A stretch of 64,000 nucleotides of DNA from Rhynochetos jubatus (GCA_027574665.1 CM050655.1:2790001-2854000); one strand, 5' to 3'; counted from the first letter of the stretch, positions 1-13,829 are shown. Made by a program: numbers and translations. The notes: generated by a model not told the origin, from the letters alone.

Positions 1-2184
1 TCAGAGTAGATAACTGAAATAGAAACTTCCCAAACCAATTCTGCTGTCAATACCCCAATGCTATTGCCACAGACCCTGCCCACAAAGTCAGGGAGCAGAG
101 ATTTCGTGCACCACCCTGTACCCTCAGAAAGAGGAAAGAGGCCGTTCTTGTAAAGGGGACAAGCTCCTCTACCATGATGCCGACCAACTTTCTGAAAATT
201 ACACAAGCAGCCATGCAAGCCGCATTTATTTTCAAGCACAGCCCAAGGATTTTTTTAATTTACTTCTTTTACAGAGTGTACCAGACAGCAAACACAATCT
301 AAATTACTAACTAATATGTTTGGGGGTTTCTTTTGGGAGTAAAATCAAAACAATTTCCCACAGAACGAGACAACAAGCAAGTAAAAACTGGGGTTACGTG
401 CATGTTTCCTGGCCACTGCACTCAACAAAACAAGAAAAAAAAAATCTGAATCCCTTACTACCCTCAGGATAATAAAAGCAAAGTGGCAATTACATGACAG
501 CACTTCTGCTACACCAGAAATTCGCATTTTTGTAGAAAGATGACCTGCTTCAGAAAATAAATACTTTCTTGTTCATCTCTGAAAGTAAGTCTGAGTAGAG
601 AGTTAAGTGCAAGCCAGTGCTTATGTGTAAATGATTATGAGATTGTACAGATTCACTGAGGTCAGTGTTCTTTTCCTAACCTACATTCCCTGATTAGAGA
701 AAGTGGTTTTTACATACTAATCTTATCTGACCTAGGTCATTTTCCTCTGGAAACTATCACAGCTGATAGTCATCTCCCAGCAGAGAATCTCAAATGATTC
801 TTGAGCCAGTGATGGGATAGGGTTACATGACGAGTTTGTTCAACATACAGAGAACAAGCTAAGTGTATCATCAAAATCACTGTATTAGCAGTTTAAAACA
901 GATTAAAAAGTCTGTTTTCCATTTGAGAAGGTATTTCTAAAGCAGAATCAAACTGATCAGGCAGCACATAGCCACAATCCATGGGTATTCATGGCACCCA
1001 AGACTCGGTGGCTACTCACAGCTCCACAAGACAAACCCCATTTCTCACACTTCTGCAACACTAAATGAAAGACTCTGCCTGGACCCTGGGCAAAACAACG
1101 TGGTGAGCCACTTCCCAAATACCCCAGCAGACTGAAATAATTTAACTGGCCTTATCATAGTAGGCAGAAATCTTAAGATGACACCTTTTTTTTTAATGTC
1201 AGTTTACAAACTCAGATCCTCTGGCAATGTAAGATAAGTTGAAAAACAACCCCTCTCCCAAAACAGCCAGAATTTTCTACTGTCCATCTCTGACCACATT
1301 ATAAACTCACATAGTCTGAAAGTAATCATGTGTTTGCTTTGGGGACAGAAGTGTGGAGGAGGAAAAAACCCCCACTCTCAGAACTCTTCTGTTTTCCAAA
1401 ATTACTTTAATTTTTAGTAAAGGCATGTTTAAGGCTTCCACACTGATAATTTCCAACTTCACAGTGTCATTCTAGAAGGGACCTGTTCCAGATCTACTTC
1501 AGGCATTAGCCAAGTTCAAATGCCCTGCACAACATTTACATCTGAACTTTTCTTCTTACCATTTCTGCACTTATATTTTTTTTTGTCCTTGCAATGTTTC
1601 TAAGCTACATAATTTCATTGATCTGATTGATGATCTTCATACAAGTCTTTTTTCATCAACTTCAGTGCAACCAGGATTTACCTCCAGTCTGAACCAAAAC
1701 GTAGATCGGTGCTCGCAAACTTTAACTAAACTACTCCTCACTCTGGGCCTGTGTTCAACACACTTTCTGCTGGTCATCTGCTCTACAAACAAACAACGTA
1801 GGTTTCTATAAAAACCAAAAGGTTTTATGACATGGTTAAATATTTTCTGGTTATGTCCTACTGAACTGTTTACCTGTTCTCCCAAAATATTTTATTTCAC
1901 TATCCTGCTATAGAGAGCTGTATCTTTTTTTTCTTTTGAGATTTTTCAGATGAAAAGGTGTTGTACATCTTCAAATGAAACAGTTGACATGCAGCTCTAC
2001 ACCCAAGACCTACCACTTAGTATGAGCAACATTTTAACAGCCATGTATGTAACTAAGGAAGTGGATGGAGATGCACAAACTTTGTTTCTAGCTGTTTTCA
2101 GTGCATTTCCAATTCATATTAACAAGACCATCTACTGCTAACAAAATCTGAGTTAACACATCTAATAAAAAGACCTGAAATTAC
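1..2184 (-). other. PCDH15: PCDH15 intron (3' part outside window), no exon seen
   Basis: This is intron following the last visible exon of the minus-strand gene. It opens with the donor GTAATT at 2184-2179 and runs off the left edge of the window. I looked on the minus strand for the next expected cadherin exon (the body of EC5, which in vertebrate PCDH15 follows the DMRPG...VI segment) and found nothing resembling it. Short open frames here have no cadherin motif and look like chance. No CR1 or LTR copy is recognisable. Confidence 0.8.
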
Positions 2185-2334
2185 CTTTATAACTCCTTCT
2201 CCAGGCCTCATATCTGTATAAATCTTGACATTGTATGATATGTTGGAGAAGGTTGGGGAATTATCATTTGCATCGATCACCAGGATATTGACTGTCACTG
2301 GAATGCTCTCCTGTACACCATCAGAAGCCGTCAT
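2185..2334 (-). CDS. PCDH15: PCDH15 exon: end of EC4, EC4-5 calcium linker, start of EC5
   Basis: This 150-nt exon encodes 50 residues in phase 0 and starts [14 protein letters not shown]15 is a calcium-dependent cadherin that forms the lower half of the hair-cell tip link with cadherin-23. The exon carries the canonical inter-repeat calcium motif DANDN (residues 21-25 of the exon), then S-P-T-F, and ends with the PCDH15-typical Y-T-D-M-R-P-G. This matches, from memory, the vertebrate PCDH15 EC4/EC5 boundary (DGVQES..DANDN.PTF..ISY). The acceptor is a long pyrimidine tract ending CCAAAG just above 2334, and the donor is AAG|GTAATT at 2184. The ATG at the first codon is an internal methionine where other vertebrates have isoleucine, not a start. 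The upstream partner exon is 3427-3561. The call is firm for family and gene. Confidence 0.95.
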
Positions 2335-3426
2335 CTTTGGAGGAGGGGAAAAAAAGGCAGAACAGGAACATATTTCAATGATGTGATCCTAATACAATTC
2401 CAGCTGTAAGAAAATGCAGTATGACAACTACAAACCAGTGTTTCATTTTTCATTTTTGTCTGCACTTACAATTACAGGAGGCTTCAGCCAAGCTGATCCT
2501 AAAGCGTGCAAGACCAGGGGCAGAGACAAAATGAAACTATGCCTTTAAAACACACTGCATGCGATCGGCAGGAGAAATGAGAAGGGATAGCTGATTCCAA
2601 GGGCTGGGGCCAGGATCTGAGCTGCAGTCCATGGCTGGAAGGGCAGAGCCCGTCCCCAGTTGTGCTGAACTGCCCAAAGGACACTGCAGGTTTCACCTGG
2701 GTAAGGCCACACACAGGAGATGCTACATTAATGTTAAACCTCAAAGACAGCATTTTAAGGTGGGACTTAAAAGACTTCTTACTCCATAGAGGAAATCTGA
2801 GGTCTCCTGTCAAATGCTAAATGAACAGAAAATAGGGAGGCATTGACTGGGAACCCCTCCAGAGGAGCAGGGTTTCACTACAGCACATTTGCAAATGGCT
2901 TTAGGGCTGTTAAGCTGTTTACTCACACACTGGGAAATGCCTGAGGGAGTATTAAATCCATTTATGCTGCTTTTTTTTTTTTTCCTTTTTTCTAATACTG
3001 CTGGCTGTGGTTTATGTTAGCCTACTTTTTAAATTTTGTACTAAAATAAAGTGGAAAGGCCATTACAGGTGTCACATTCCTAGCTCAAAGGCCAAGAAAA
3101 GGCAAAAGTAGCTCAAAGGCCACGCCGGGTACAGAGAAGAGTCAAGACCCTGTCATGGGAGGACAGTGAGGAGCAGGATACCAGCCTGGGACCATGGAGA
3201 TGACACTGGTAGGGGAATCTAAAATGCTGCTATCAAACCAAACACCTGCATTTTGGAAGACTAGCCCAATTATCACCTCCCCCCACCCCTGGTGTTGCTC
3301 CTGCTCATCCTTCACAGTTTTTCTCCTTCTGTACCATTTTGCTGCTCTACGACGACTTGTAACTAACGATTTTCCAACATTTGCTCTGCACAATGCCTGA
3401 TGTGCCTTCAGGTGCGTTCAGCTTAC
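2335..3426 (-). other. PCDH15: PCDH15 intron, 1.1 kb
   Basis: This intron is bounded by donor TCG|GTAAGC at 3426 and a strong polypyrimidine acceptor ending at 2335. It contains a T-rich run near 2971-2990. I see no transposable element or RNA gene. The open frames on both strands (for example 2499-2813 and 3142-3393) lack any recognisable domain. Confidence 0.85.
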
Positions 3427-3561
3427 CGAGAAGGTGTAAAGCTGCTGGAGTTCTCTGTCCACAGGCTGCAGCAGCGTGAGGTAGCGGGTGATGCCACTCT
3501 GAGTCACAGTGAAAAATGTATTGTAATCGTTCAGAAAGAGGTGCAGCTGGGGATCCTTGGT
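3427..3561 (-). CDS. PCDH15: PCDH15 exon: middle of EC4
   Basis: This 135-nt exon encodes 45 residues in phase 0 at both ends, beginning [13 protein letters not shown] and ending L-Y-T-F-S. The segment [15 protein letters not shown] is the cadherin core motif in which the D-R-E supplies calcium ligands (D35, R36, E37 of the exon). It matches recalled vertebrate PCDH15 EC4 closely. The acceptor ends TTTTAAAG above 3561 and the donor is TCG|GTAAGC at 3426. It joins in frame to 13623 (…V-E-E then T-K-D) and to 2334 (…T-F-S then M-T-A). The protein product acts extracellularly on stereocilia and in photoreceptors. No stop or frameshift is present. Confidence 0.95.
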
Positions 3562-6500
3562 CTTTAAAAGATATTAAAAAGAGAGCATTTTATTATAAAT
3601 TCATATATACTATTAAGTTTCCAATCACTCAATGCAAGTTCTTGTTTTAGTTGAAACCTAAATAAGCAGAAAGTACAAACACTGTCGCTAACAATCTACA
3701 AAACTGTAAAAAAAAAAAAAAGAGGTAAACCAGTGATCTAAAAATCTATTCCTCTTGATGAAAAATGTACTAAAAATACACTTTGACCTATAGAGTAAGT
3801 AAACCCAATAGTAAACAAAGATCTGTATTCTGCTAGCTTTAAATTATCTTTTTTTCCACTAAAACAGTAATTTTAAAGCCAAATATAACTTACCAATATA
3901 AGAAACCAGACATAAGCATTTGTCTTCAACCTTATTAAAACCAAACCAAACCAAAACTTGTCTTGATTAACAGAGCGATAAAACAGTTGGGTTGGTGCAA
4001 TGAAAAAAGATAATCCTCTGTGTTGGAGCATATCACTAAGTAGATGCTGTTCAGAGATTCTCATCATGTCTCAAAACAAATCAAAAGATATTGACACAGA
4101 ATTCTAAGTCTCTCAGTTGATCAGGTGAACACCACATTAAAGCAACCGTGGTGTAATTTTCAATAGGAAGTAACATTTTAAGCTAAAGAAAAAATAAAGC
4201 AAGCCAAAAGCAAGTCAAGGCATTGTAAATGTGTTATCCGTGACTTCCCTGGGCAGCCTGCTGGGAGCACAGATTTCAGGTCTGGATGGCTCTATGGCAA
4301 GCACCAAGAGTGGTGTCACAGTTCACATAAAGATAGGGTGATGCCGCATGAGATACCCTGAGCAACCACTCAGGAACTTATCCTTCCACCCTCTCCTAGC
4401 ACGGTTGCCAGGTTATAAGAGTATGGGGAAGAAGAACAAAAAGTTCCCTGGGGAAAAAGACTGAAATTAATTTTGGGCAAACGGAAGTTTGGCTAACCAA
4501 AGGAGTGAGGAACGTTTCTGCCATGGACAGAATCAGAAGTTCTTACTGTAATCACGGGAATAGAACAGATTAATTAAAGTCCAGAATCTCAAGCCAGTTC
4601 CTTCCAGTGTGAATTTACCAGATGGATACAAAGCTGCAGAATGGACTTCCTGCGCTTGGTCCTTACCCTGCAGTCTGCTGAATACCAGCATAAAGCGAGC
4701 AAAAAGGGTGTTTAAGCTCTGTATGCTGGGTAGTTCTAAAAGCCTTACATATTAAGGCACTTTTCTGGGATGCCTGTGTTGTTGAAATGACAGAAATGTG
4801 ATTTGTGACCAGGATGAGATATCTCAGCATCTTCCCCCACCTCTTTAAGGATGCTAGTGAGTTATTAAAGTGATTAGACTGCAAGGGTCACTTTATATTA
4901 CAGTTAAATTTTAAAATAAATTACATTATCTTTTTTTGCTTACAGCATTCCAACAAACATTCCCATGTCCTTGTATGTAATCTGGTTAATTTAACCTGAC
5001 TTAATGTGCTACTCTTGGTCATTAGTTACTTAGTTTATTTCTGTTATATGAGGCAAGGTAACAAAAGAGGAATGCAAATATGGCTAGGCAAAACACAAAA
5101 GGCTGTGAGACCAGTCCTTTAAAAACTGTCTTGAACTGCCCAATATAATGTGGAGATGAGAATGCAGAGGAGGAGTACCGTGCATAAAACATAACACACA
5201 ATACAGTCAGAAACAGCTGAATTCTACAAATTATCCTAAAAGCAGCACAATGTGTACATTTTCTTAACCTGAACCCAAAATGCTTCTTGAAGGTTACCTC
5301 CTGCCCTGTCATTGCCATCATTCCTACGTAATTAAGAAAAGAAAGCAGAAATGGGAAGTTCAGCAGCCCCAACACTACAGCAGCCAGGAGCACTAACCCT
5401 AACATGCACCAAGTGTCATAGAGAACAACCCTGAGGGCAGATTAGCACAACAGAAAGAAACTTATTTTAGCAATCCAAAGTACTCTGAAGCACACAGTTT
5501 GGAAGTTTAAGATTATACTATTTAAATGAGAAACCATTTCAGTTGCTGAAAGCTACGTGAAAGAAATATCAAAGCGTTCCAAATGAGTGGTTTCCTATTG
5601 CCTCCAGCTTTGCTGCAACTATGCCAGCTTTCAGTGAAGTTAAAATTTATTTTACAGCTAGCAATGCAAACAACAGTCTCTTATTTTTTATTTTTCCATG
5701 AAAAATTACAGAAGGTAATTGCCAATAATTGTTCACTTTGTAGACACTACAAAGTCGGTCAAAAATTTAATTTACAAAACCCCTGGTTAGTTGTTCCAGT
5801 TCTTGCTTGTCATGCCATTTTGAACACTAATAAAGAGTATTTTTTCCTAATTTGTTCTTGAGAAAACCAATGATAGAGATACCACACACTCCTAAAGTAA
5901 TCTATCCTATTTCTTGGCTACTCTTGTATTAGAAATTTTATCCTAATGTGGAAGTTAAATCCCCTTTACTGAAATCAATAACTATTTCTACTATCTCCCA
6001 TGCATGTCAGACCTACAAAGCAATTTATTTCCTTAATCTTGGCATTGTTATGCTTTTACATTTTTATCACATTTTATGCTGAAAGTCTGCTTGACTGAAC
6101 TGTGAACATTTTATGTGGCAGATACTGTAAGAGAATACAACTGCAGGAAACAAACTGTCTATGCTGCCAACATGACTTCCAATACTTTGATTCTTTAAAC
6201 TATGATTTTATTTTGGGGCCTGGACTTAAGCATTGTGAGTTCTGATGACATTACTGGGTCATGTTGACTAGCGTGTAGCTGATAAATTGTTTGGCATACA
6301 ATTTTAAGTAGAAAATTACCAGAATCCACACAAAAGAACATACATGCAACCTGCAAGGACCATTTCAAGCATACAGTTCAGACCTGGTATGATTCACATA
6401 CTTTGAACAGTTGGTACTGTTTAAACTAAAAAAAAAAAGAAAAAAGCCCCATCTTCTTGTAATACTGAAGATTTCTATAAAGACATGTAGTTATTTAATG

Positions 6501-9500
6501 AACATATAGAAATCAAAACACAATCATGGTACAAATTTATGCCCTAAATGAATTTGGTCCAATGCATTTAAAGGGCTCTTTGCAGGCTTCACAAAACAAG
6601 TGACAGTCCATTTCAAATAAACACTGACAGGGCAGAGAAAAATGAAGGAGGGCAGGAAAAAGAAGTAAATAAATCACACAATTCAAACAATAAATGATTT
6701 TGCAAATATAATACCCAATACCTACGGGAATGGCACCTGGTGCAAGCTACAAAGAAAAACACATAATACAAAATGAATGCAAGTAAAGAAACAACACTGA
6801 TACCGATGGACATCATAAAAGGAGTATGTCTGGGGAAAAAAGTGGTTATGGACAAACATACAATAAAATGAGATGCAGAAAGTGCTCAATGCTCTCTTGA
6901 TAAATAAAGGTTGGGTTTGAATTTGTTCTGCTTGAAAATCTCTGGAGAAAGTTCTGAAAGTTTGAAAGCCTGCATGGATGTTAATGTTGCATCTCTGCTG
7001 CTCCTGTCCTCTCATGGGGACTTACAAGCAAACGGTTCTCTACAATTTACCAAGTTTACACCAAAATGACATGGTATTGTCAAGAATGAGCAGACAATGA
7101 CACATATTCTGTATGTGGTTTAACATCCCCGAGGACTTTTTAGAAGGAATATATTTGGCCGTTAAATTATCCAGGATAGCCAGAACAAACGCCAAGAGCA
7201 TCGGTACTGCTTAGGCCCCCTGACTGTAAGCACCGGCCTGTCTCCAAAAAGCTGTAGTGGTAACAATGATAATTTAATGACACATCTTCGCTGGCCAACA
7301 TTCTTCACGTGGAGGACGATCAGGACTTAAAAGAGTTCTTCTGTTGAAGAAATGTTTTCAGCATTTGTCCTCCTTATTTCTGGATCAAAGCAGAAAATCT
7401 TTTCCACTCATGTCTTTCATTGAGAAAAAATCTGAGACTCACAGTCATGCAAGAGACAAAGCAAGAGGGATTCTCAGTCCCACTGACAAGGGGTTTGAGA
7501 TCAGACTGTGTTGTCACTGACCTCGTTGCTTTTCTCTAACTCATGTGAAATGAGTTGCCCAGGGTCTGATGAGATGGTCCTCCAGGTTCACAAAGCTTAT
7601 GGAATAGACAAGGTAGACACAGCATCTGGAATGAATTTCCTGCATCTTTAACACTTACATTAGGTATCAGAAAAACGACCTCAAGCACAGCCTCCTAAAA
7701 GGTTTCATGATGGTTTTAGCTGTGAAACTGCTTAGATCAAGAGAACCCAAGGAGGAGAACAAATCAAATCTAAACTCTGAGCAACTGAAGAACTAGGGGA
7801 GGTAAACCAGTCTGTGAAGACTGCCCAGGACACCTTATGAATGATTTTTTTCTTCTTAAACACTTTTTTCTTTAAAGAGAGTTCATTTAAATAATACTTA
7901 AATGTACAATTAAAATAACAATTAAAAAGCACTCCACCATTTACGTCATCTCCATTTTGGGAGGAAAATATGTGAAGAGACTAATGAGAGAGCCAGGATG
8001 GATGCTGAGCAGTGCTGCAATTCTGAATCCTTTCAATCATCACCAAAAGCTCTCTAGCCCCTGCACAAAGCAAGGGCTCAGGCACAAGCCTTAACAGGTC
8101 AGGCAGTAAAAAACACTGCAACACTTAATAGAGTTTTTCAAGCTGAGGTGCAAAGGGCCATGCCCCTCCCCGAATGAAAAGCTGACAGAAAAGTTTGAAA
8201 AAATTATCTTTTGTTCCTCATTCAAGTGAGTCACTCCTGGGAGAAGGCAAGAAACAAGTGTCAGCATCTTCAGCACTTCCACTAATTAGCAATAGCATTA
8301 GTTTAAAACAGGGCAGATAGAAAGCAAATTCCTTGAGGAAACCAATGAATTCAAAAAGACAAAGAATAGCCTCAGAAGGCAGAATTCTTTAGATATTCAT
8401 CCTACACAAATAAAGGAAGAAATAAAATGCTACAGTAGCAATTCAATGGTAGGATTTTTATTTTTCCTTTTTAAGTGGAAAGATTCAGAAAATTAAAAAA
8501 ACCTATCTTTATAAATTCTAAAGAAAGAGAAGCAACTTTTTCGCTTTGCCTTTCTCTCTTTTTTTTTTTTTTGTTGTTTTTGTTTTAATAATTATATTAA
8601 TGGGCTGTTGCATTTGGGAAGAACATTTCCTGAATTATTGTTTTGTAATGTGACTATTAGAGCGTCACAGAACTGCTATACAGGGACAGCAGTATTACGA
8701 GAACTCTCCTCTCGAGGGAATACCGGCTACAAGACAAGTTCAAACAATAACAGTGAAAGATATAAGCAATCAGGCAAATACCAAAGCAGAACACTTCGGT
8801 ATTTAAAATGCTTCAGTACTCCTGGATAAAAAACAAAAACCATTATTTTTCCTTTTCTGGATATATCATTGAAAATCCATACCCTACATTTGTAGTTACA
8901 TTTAAAAGCTGCTTTATCCATTATTCGCTCTGTTCCTTCAGGTTGCTACTGAGATGCCTTTACATAAAATAATCATTCTTTAAAATTTCCCACAATTTCC
9001 CTGGAAACATGGATGCTGGGCAACCACCTACTTAGTTTGACTTCATCTTCATAGACAATAGAAGCAGAAAAGCAGAAAGTAGTCTGGTAGAAAAGGACCT
9101 GGAGGAAAACCTGTGGTAATAACTGACCTGTATCATATTCCCCTGCCCAGGGATGCTGCAATGGGCTGTGGGCATCCACAAAAGCATCAGGGTTACTGCA
9201 CAGGTCCTTTTCTGAATGTGTGCTGGGACATGTTAAATGCTTTCAAACACACGCTGGCACACCTCACAAACATGAAGTCTGTTTTGTGTTCTAATGAGCA
9301 ATGCCCAAATCACCTTACACCCCAAGGTTATTCATCAAGCCCCTGCACGTGGTATTGGTAAACACCTCGGTAGTTGAACAGTATGCAGAGGATATGACTG
9401 CTGATTAGCTTCTTTCTACTTGGAAGTTAAATCCTGGGGTTTATTTCTCTCTCTCTTTTTATTTTTTTTTTTTAAGAGAGATTCAACAAGATTTGGCATA

Positions 9501-12500
9501 CAAGGCAGTAAGGCAGTTACTGTGTAGCTTTTTCACCAAGCCTAACCATTGGAGTAGAAGAAATTAGTACTCTCCCATGGATGCAAAAGAGTAAGGATGC
9601 AAGTGGCTTGGGAAGCCTTATGTAAACAGTTATCAGATCTTACTGTTTAAATTCCTCATCTCAGCTTGGGTTTACTCAGGTCTTAAGGTACTTGTGTAGC
9701 TTAATTTAATTTATGCCATTTAAACAGACCACTTAATTATATCAGCACTTGGCAGTGCTCTTCCCTAGTTAAAGGTCTGTTTGCAATGTCACATCTATAA
9801 ATTAATTTTTGGAAGGTTTATAGCAGTACTCTATTATAAATTCCCACAGGGCTTAAATGTAGAATGTGTTTTGTTTTTTTTAAGATACACAGTTAAGATG
9901 ATCACTTTCTTCATACATTTATCTGAGGATGGGGTTATTTTAATATGAAATATATTCTCAACTGATTTGTCACTTAAAATACCTTATGTTTTGCCAGTGT
10001 CACGATTGGAAACCAACATGCACAAGCACGTAGAGGATATATGTCAACTTCTCATCAGCAATCCCTTCTTACTAAATACACGAATTTACTAAGATACAAA
10101 GAAGCCATCAGACCATTAAGACTTGCAGAAGTTATTAAGCATTACCTGTGCTTACTAACCCACCCTGAGCTACCATCTAATCCCAGCGAGAAGGTACCTG
10201 TCATTTTAGCTTGTTTGGCTGTTTTTTGCATCAGCTACACGCAGCTGCTGCACTTCCGGGCTCTGCCTGCTGGAAGTCTCCTGCCCACAACAGGTTATAA
10301 GTGTTACATGAACCACTGACACGTGTATTGACACGCAGGCAGTTAATTCAGATTCTCTCCTCCTTTGCATCCATGTTACGCCTGCCTCATTTCATAGACA
10401 TGGAAAGAGCTATACTGGCATAAGCCAGGTGATGACGAAGAAACAGGAAATTACACAGAGCACTTCCACCCCCAGAGCAGCTGATCATCATCTCTGTGGT
10501 CTCTATGCCTGAGAAGTCTACAGCATTCTGGAAAGAGAGAGAACGCATCACCTCTGGCAGATCTGATGGATCAGGTCTGGTTGCCCTTTAGCATCAACAG
10601 AACATACAAGAAAGAAGACTCATACCAAATCTGGACCCATGCTCCCTGAGTAGTTTAGGTTGCTGAGACAGAGCAACCCTTCCCTCCCCTGGTATCTCCC
10701 AGACTTGGTAATGAGCACTTGCGGCCCTGCTCCCTCCATACCTAAGGGAAGTGGCCTTGCAGGTACAGAGCCATCCTAGCAGTGAGAACGACAAACATGA
10801 GGGCCACTGGCCCTGTTCCACTCAGTCCATCTCCCTGAAATCCTTGGTGATTATTCATCATGAAACACTGAAATATTAATCTTTTCCCATTTTATTTTAA
10901 CCAACAAAAATAATTCACTGTAAAACTTTTGTCTCTGTCTCATTTTGTGTCATGTGGCTGAACTGGATTTTCACTAAATTAAGCAAACTGCTGTTATTCG
11001 TTATCCAATGAAAATAAAAACATGAAGTAAAGCAACCAAGTGTTAAATTCAGTAGGAATACTTTTGGGCCCTTGAATGCTCATTTTCTGTGGACACGAAA
11101 TTTCAGGTCTTGGTGAGCACTTCCACCAGTTCCCTCAGCATCTTTGGCTGAATCCCATCCCATCCCATCCCATCCCATCCCATCCCATCCCATGCCATCC
11201 ACTTCTGTGTGTCTAAACAGTGTAGGAGGTCACTAAATATTTCTTCTTGTATTGTGGGGGCTTCATTCTGCTTCCTTCCCTGTCTTCCAGCTCAGGGGGC
11301 TGGGTACTAGGAGAACAACTGGTCTCGTATATCACATAATATATAGTTGCATCAAAGAACCTTGTATTATCAAATCTGCTTTTGACATCTTCCGGGTAGA
11401 GCTGTGCAACTGCCAGGGAAAGGTTAATCAGATCACTATTAACTACAGCCTGAAAATCTCTGGAGGTTAACGAAGTCCAAAGTCTGTCTGTCATTCCTTT
11501 AGTGTAACAATATCACCTACTAGGATCTCTACTAATAGGAGAGAGTCCCCAAAAAACAGCAGCATGGAAATTTCCTACAAAAAATTAAGGGTCTGAACTA
11601 GGACACTGAATTCTCTTTAACTAAAACAGTTGTTTTGAATTATTTCAAGCACAACGATTCAGCACCCTCATTGCCAGCCATGCTGCATGACTTCTCTTAC
11701 CACTGTGGACTTTGTATGCTCAGTAGGATATTTCTGAGTCATTGTAACTGCAAAGCCTTGAGGGGAAATATCTCAATCCCTGGAACATCAGTGCACTTGC
11801 AGATAGAGAAACACCAGCAGCACACTGTGGATTAACAAATGAGATTTTTGTACTATTTTTGGCTGTCCATCACCAAAACTGACAGTGTAGCAACCCAGGC
11901 AGACACAGTTTGCAAGCTCTCCAGCTTGCCAAAAACCCTATTCTGAGTTTCAGACCACACCTATCTAACATGCAAGTTCCTCAGTCTCACAGACAGACTT
12001 GCTTGGTTTCAGTCTTCCACTCTTCGATTAACAGCCTCTCTTTCCATTTTTGTAAAGTTAAAAAGCAGTCGGATGTGTTATAAGGTGGGCACAAATAGTG
12101 CCCTAAAATTCCCTATTTCCGTAACAAACAGATATGCACCAAGGCATATTTGAACCAAAGGGTTTTACTGGTACTTTCAAGAAGGTGTGGATAAAACAGA
12201 ATAGAGAGCAATGTGCTTAGGCTAAAAAGAGCTAAAAATATCCTCTTTCTTTTGTTTAATACAAATATAGTTCACAGAACTAAAAGCAGCCTTCCAGAAA
12301 ACCTCTCAAATTAGCTTTAAAAGCTGTGGACACATAGAATTTGACTTCTGTTGGGTTCAGGCACAGAAGACACAAACAGATTTTATACAACACCTTCAGA
12401 CTATGTCTTGTAAATACAAACACATACCTGACGCCTGCACACCTTTCTTATTCCTATATTGAGCAACCTATAAGATCCCATTAGTTTGACCAAACATGAG

Positions 12501-13622
12501 AACTGCTTTGCTTTTAACAGAAGCCCTGCTGAACAGAGTATTTCACAAGTGACGCCCATCATCGGCAATGCCTCCCGATGACTGCCGCAAGCACTTATTC
12601 CCTACCTTCTATCCAACCCCTAAGAAAGCCAGATCCAGCAGCCATTTCCAACGGCCTTCCAACAGATTTTTATGAATGCCTGTAAATTGATCGAGATATT
12701 TAAATGGGTAGGTAATCCATTAAAATCCTACAGGAATTTGGGCTTTAAGATAGCTGCTTAGGACAATAAATCACTAACGCAGACAGTGATGCAGAAAGCA
12801 TCAGTGACAATGGCTTCGCCTGTTTCTCAAAAATAATAAATTCGCCTATGTCAAAAGTGAAACTTTCAAAAGCAGAAGATTGTTCTCAGACTATCAGGAT
12901 AAGAACTTTATTAAAGGGTATTGTATATACTATAGATATTACTACAAAACCTATGCCTACAACTTTGCTTTCCTTACATATTTGAAGAGAACAACAGAAA
13001 CAAAAAAGAACAAAGGGGACAACAGGAGGGACAACAGTAGTGGAAAAAGAAATGCTATCAAAAAAACACATAACCGCAACAGTGTTGGTGAGAACAGAAG
13101 AAATGTTAGCACTAGAGGTGGCATGGCGTTCTTACTACTTGGTTAGTATTCTTTCGAAGATGTCCAACTTTTACTATGACTTAGTATCAAAAATCCAGGC
13201 AAAGCAAAGAATGGATTGAACTTTTAGCCTCCTGCCCTTCTTTTCCTCTTCTTTCTGGTTTGTTCAAACGATTCCACTTTGAGCTTCTCGCCTCCATTTC
13301 ACCACACTGTGTGGCAGATTCATCCTTCTCACAAAATGCAGTTTTTTGCTCTTCACACTAAGCATTCACCATCTCTTTACATCATTACACAATCTTAAGG
13401 AAAGCTGAGTAAAAAACAGATTAGTTTTTTCAGTTCAAACACACTTTCAAATCTATTTGAACTCAGAACAAAACCAAAAAAGAAACTATGTAACAGTATT
13501 AAGATTTTTCTATTTATTGATCAAACCAGTTTTGTCTCAATAGAAAAATATGAACAAAGAACACTATGAAAGTAATAAAAATGTAAACATCATTATGACA
13601 CTACAAGAGATAAGAACCATAC
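3562..13622 (-). other. PCDH15: PCDH15 intron, 10.1 kb, mostly unique sequence
   Basis: This intron lies between the exons at 13623-13829 and 3427-3561, with donor GAG|GTATGG at 13622. Apart from short A/T-rich tracts (for example T runs near 8560-8575 and 9460-9475) and the CCCAT array at 11153-11200, I recognise no repeat family. The longest open frame (5022-5405 minus, 127 codons, hydrophobic) is within what AT-rich intron gives by chance and has no domain I know. No recent CR1 or LTR copy is evident across these 10 kb, unlike the introns to the right. Confidence 0.8.
11153..11200. repeat. Pentanucleotide microsatellite (CCCAT)n
   Basis: There are about nine and a half tandem copies of the 5-bp unit CCCAT (equivalently ATGGG on the other strand), with one interrupted copy near the right end (CATGC). 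It lies in the PCDH15 intron. Length variation between individuals is likely from its structure. Confidence 0.95.
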
Positions 13623-13829
13623 CTCCTCCACATCATTGTCCAACACCACGATTTGTAGTGGAGAAGTCAGATTCTGGTTATCAGAGACGGTGGTTCCCAC
13701 TGGGGAGGATTCAAGGATGAAGCCCTCATACATAGATCTTGTGAAATAAGGCTTCTGATTGTTCTCATCAAGGACTTCTATATGCAGATTGGCAAAGGCA
13801 GGAAGAGGATGGCCGTTATCTTGCTCAGC
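13623..13829 (-). CDS. PCDH15: PCDH15 exon: end of EC3, EC3-4 linker, first half of EC4
   Basis: This 207-nt exon encodes 69 residues in phase 0, starting [12 protein letters not shown] and ending V-L-D-N-D-V-E-E. Residues 21-25 are D-E-N-N-Q, the PCDH15 version of the DxNDN calcium linker between EC3 and EC4. P-Y-F follows, the usual first strand of a cadherin repeat. [10 protein letters not shown] is the XEX calcium-binding region, and L-D-N-D near the end is the DxD-type motif. N-L-T (residues 53-55) is a possible N-glycosylation sequon. The acceptor is TTTCTTTTTAG above 13829 and the donor is GAG|GTATGG at 13622. The reading frame is unbroken, and the match to recalled vertebrate PCDH15 is continuous over the whole exon. 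Confidence 0.96.

Noticed and set aside
2332-2334. ATG at the first codon of the 2185-2334 exon, as a possible translation start
   Set aside because: It directly follows a good polypyrimidine-AG acceptor and sits where the previous exon ends in phase 0. The cadherin repeat continues from the upstream exon, so it is an internal methionine.
5022-5405. 127-codon hydrophobic open frame on the minus strand (M-L-G-L-V-L-L-A-A-V-V start)
   Set aside because: It looks like a signal or membrane segment, but T-rich minus-strand intron encodes Leu/Phe/Val by composition. It has no recognised family, no splice context and a length that chance can give.
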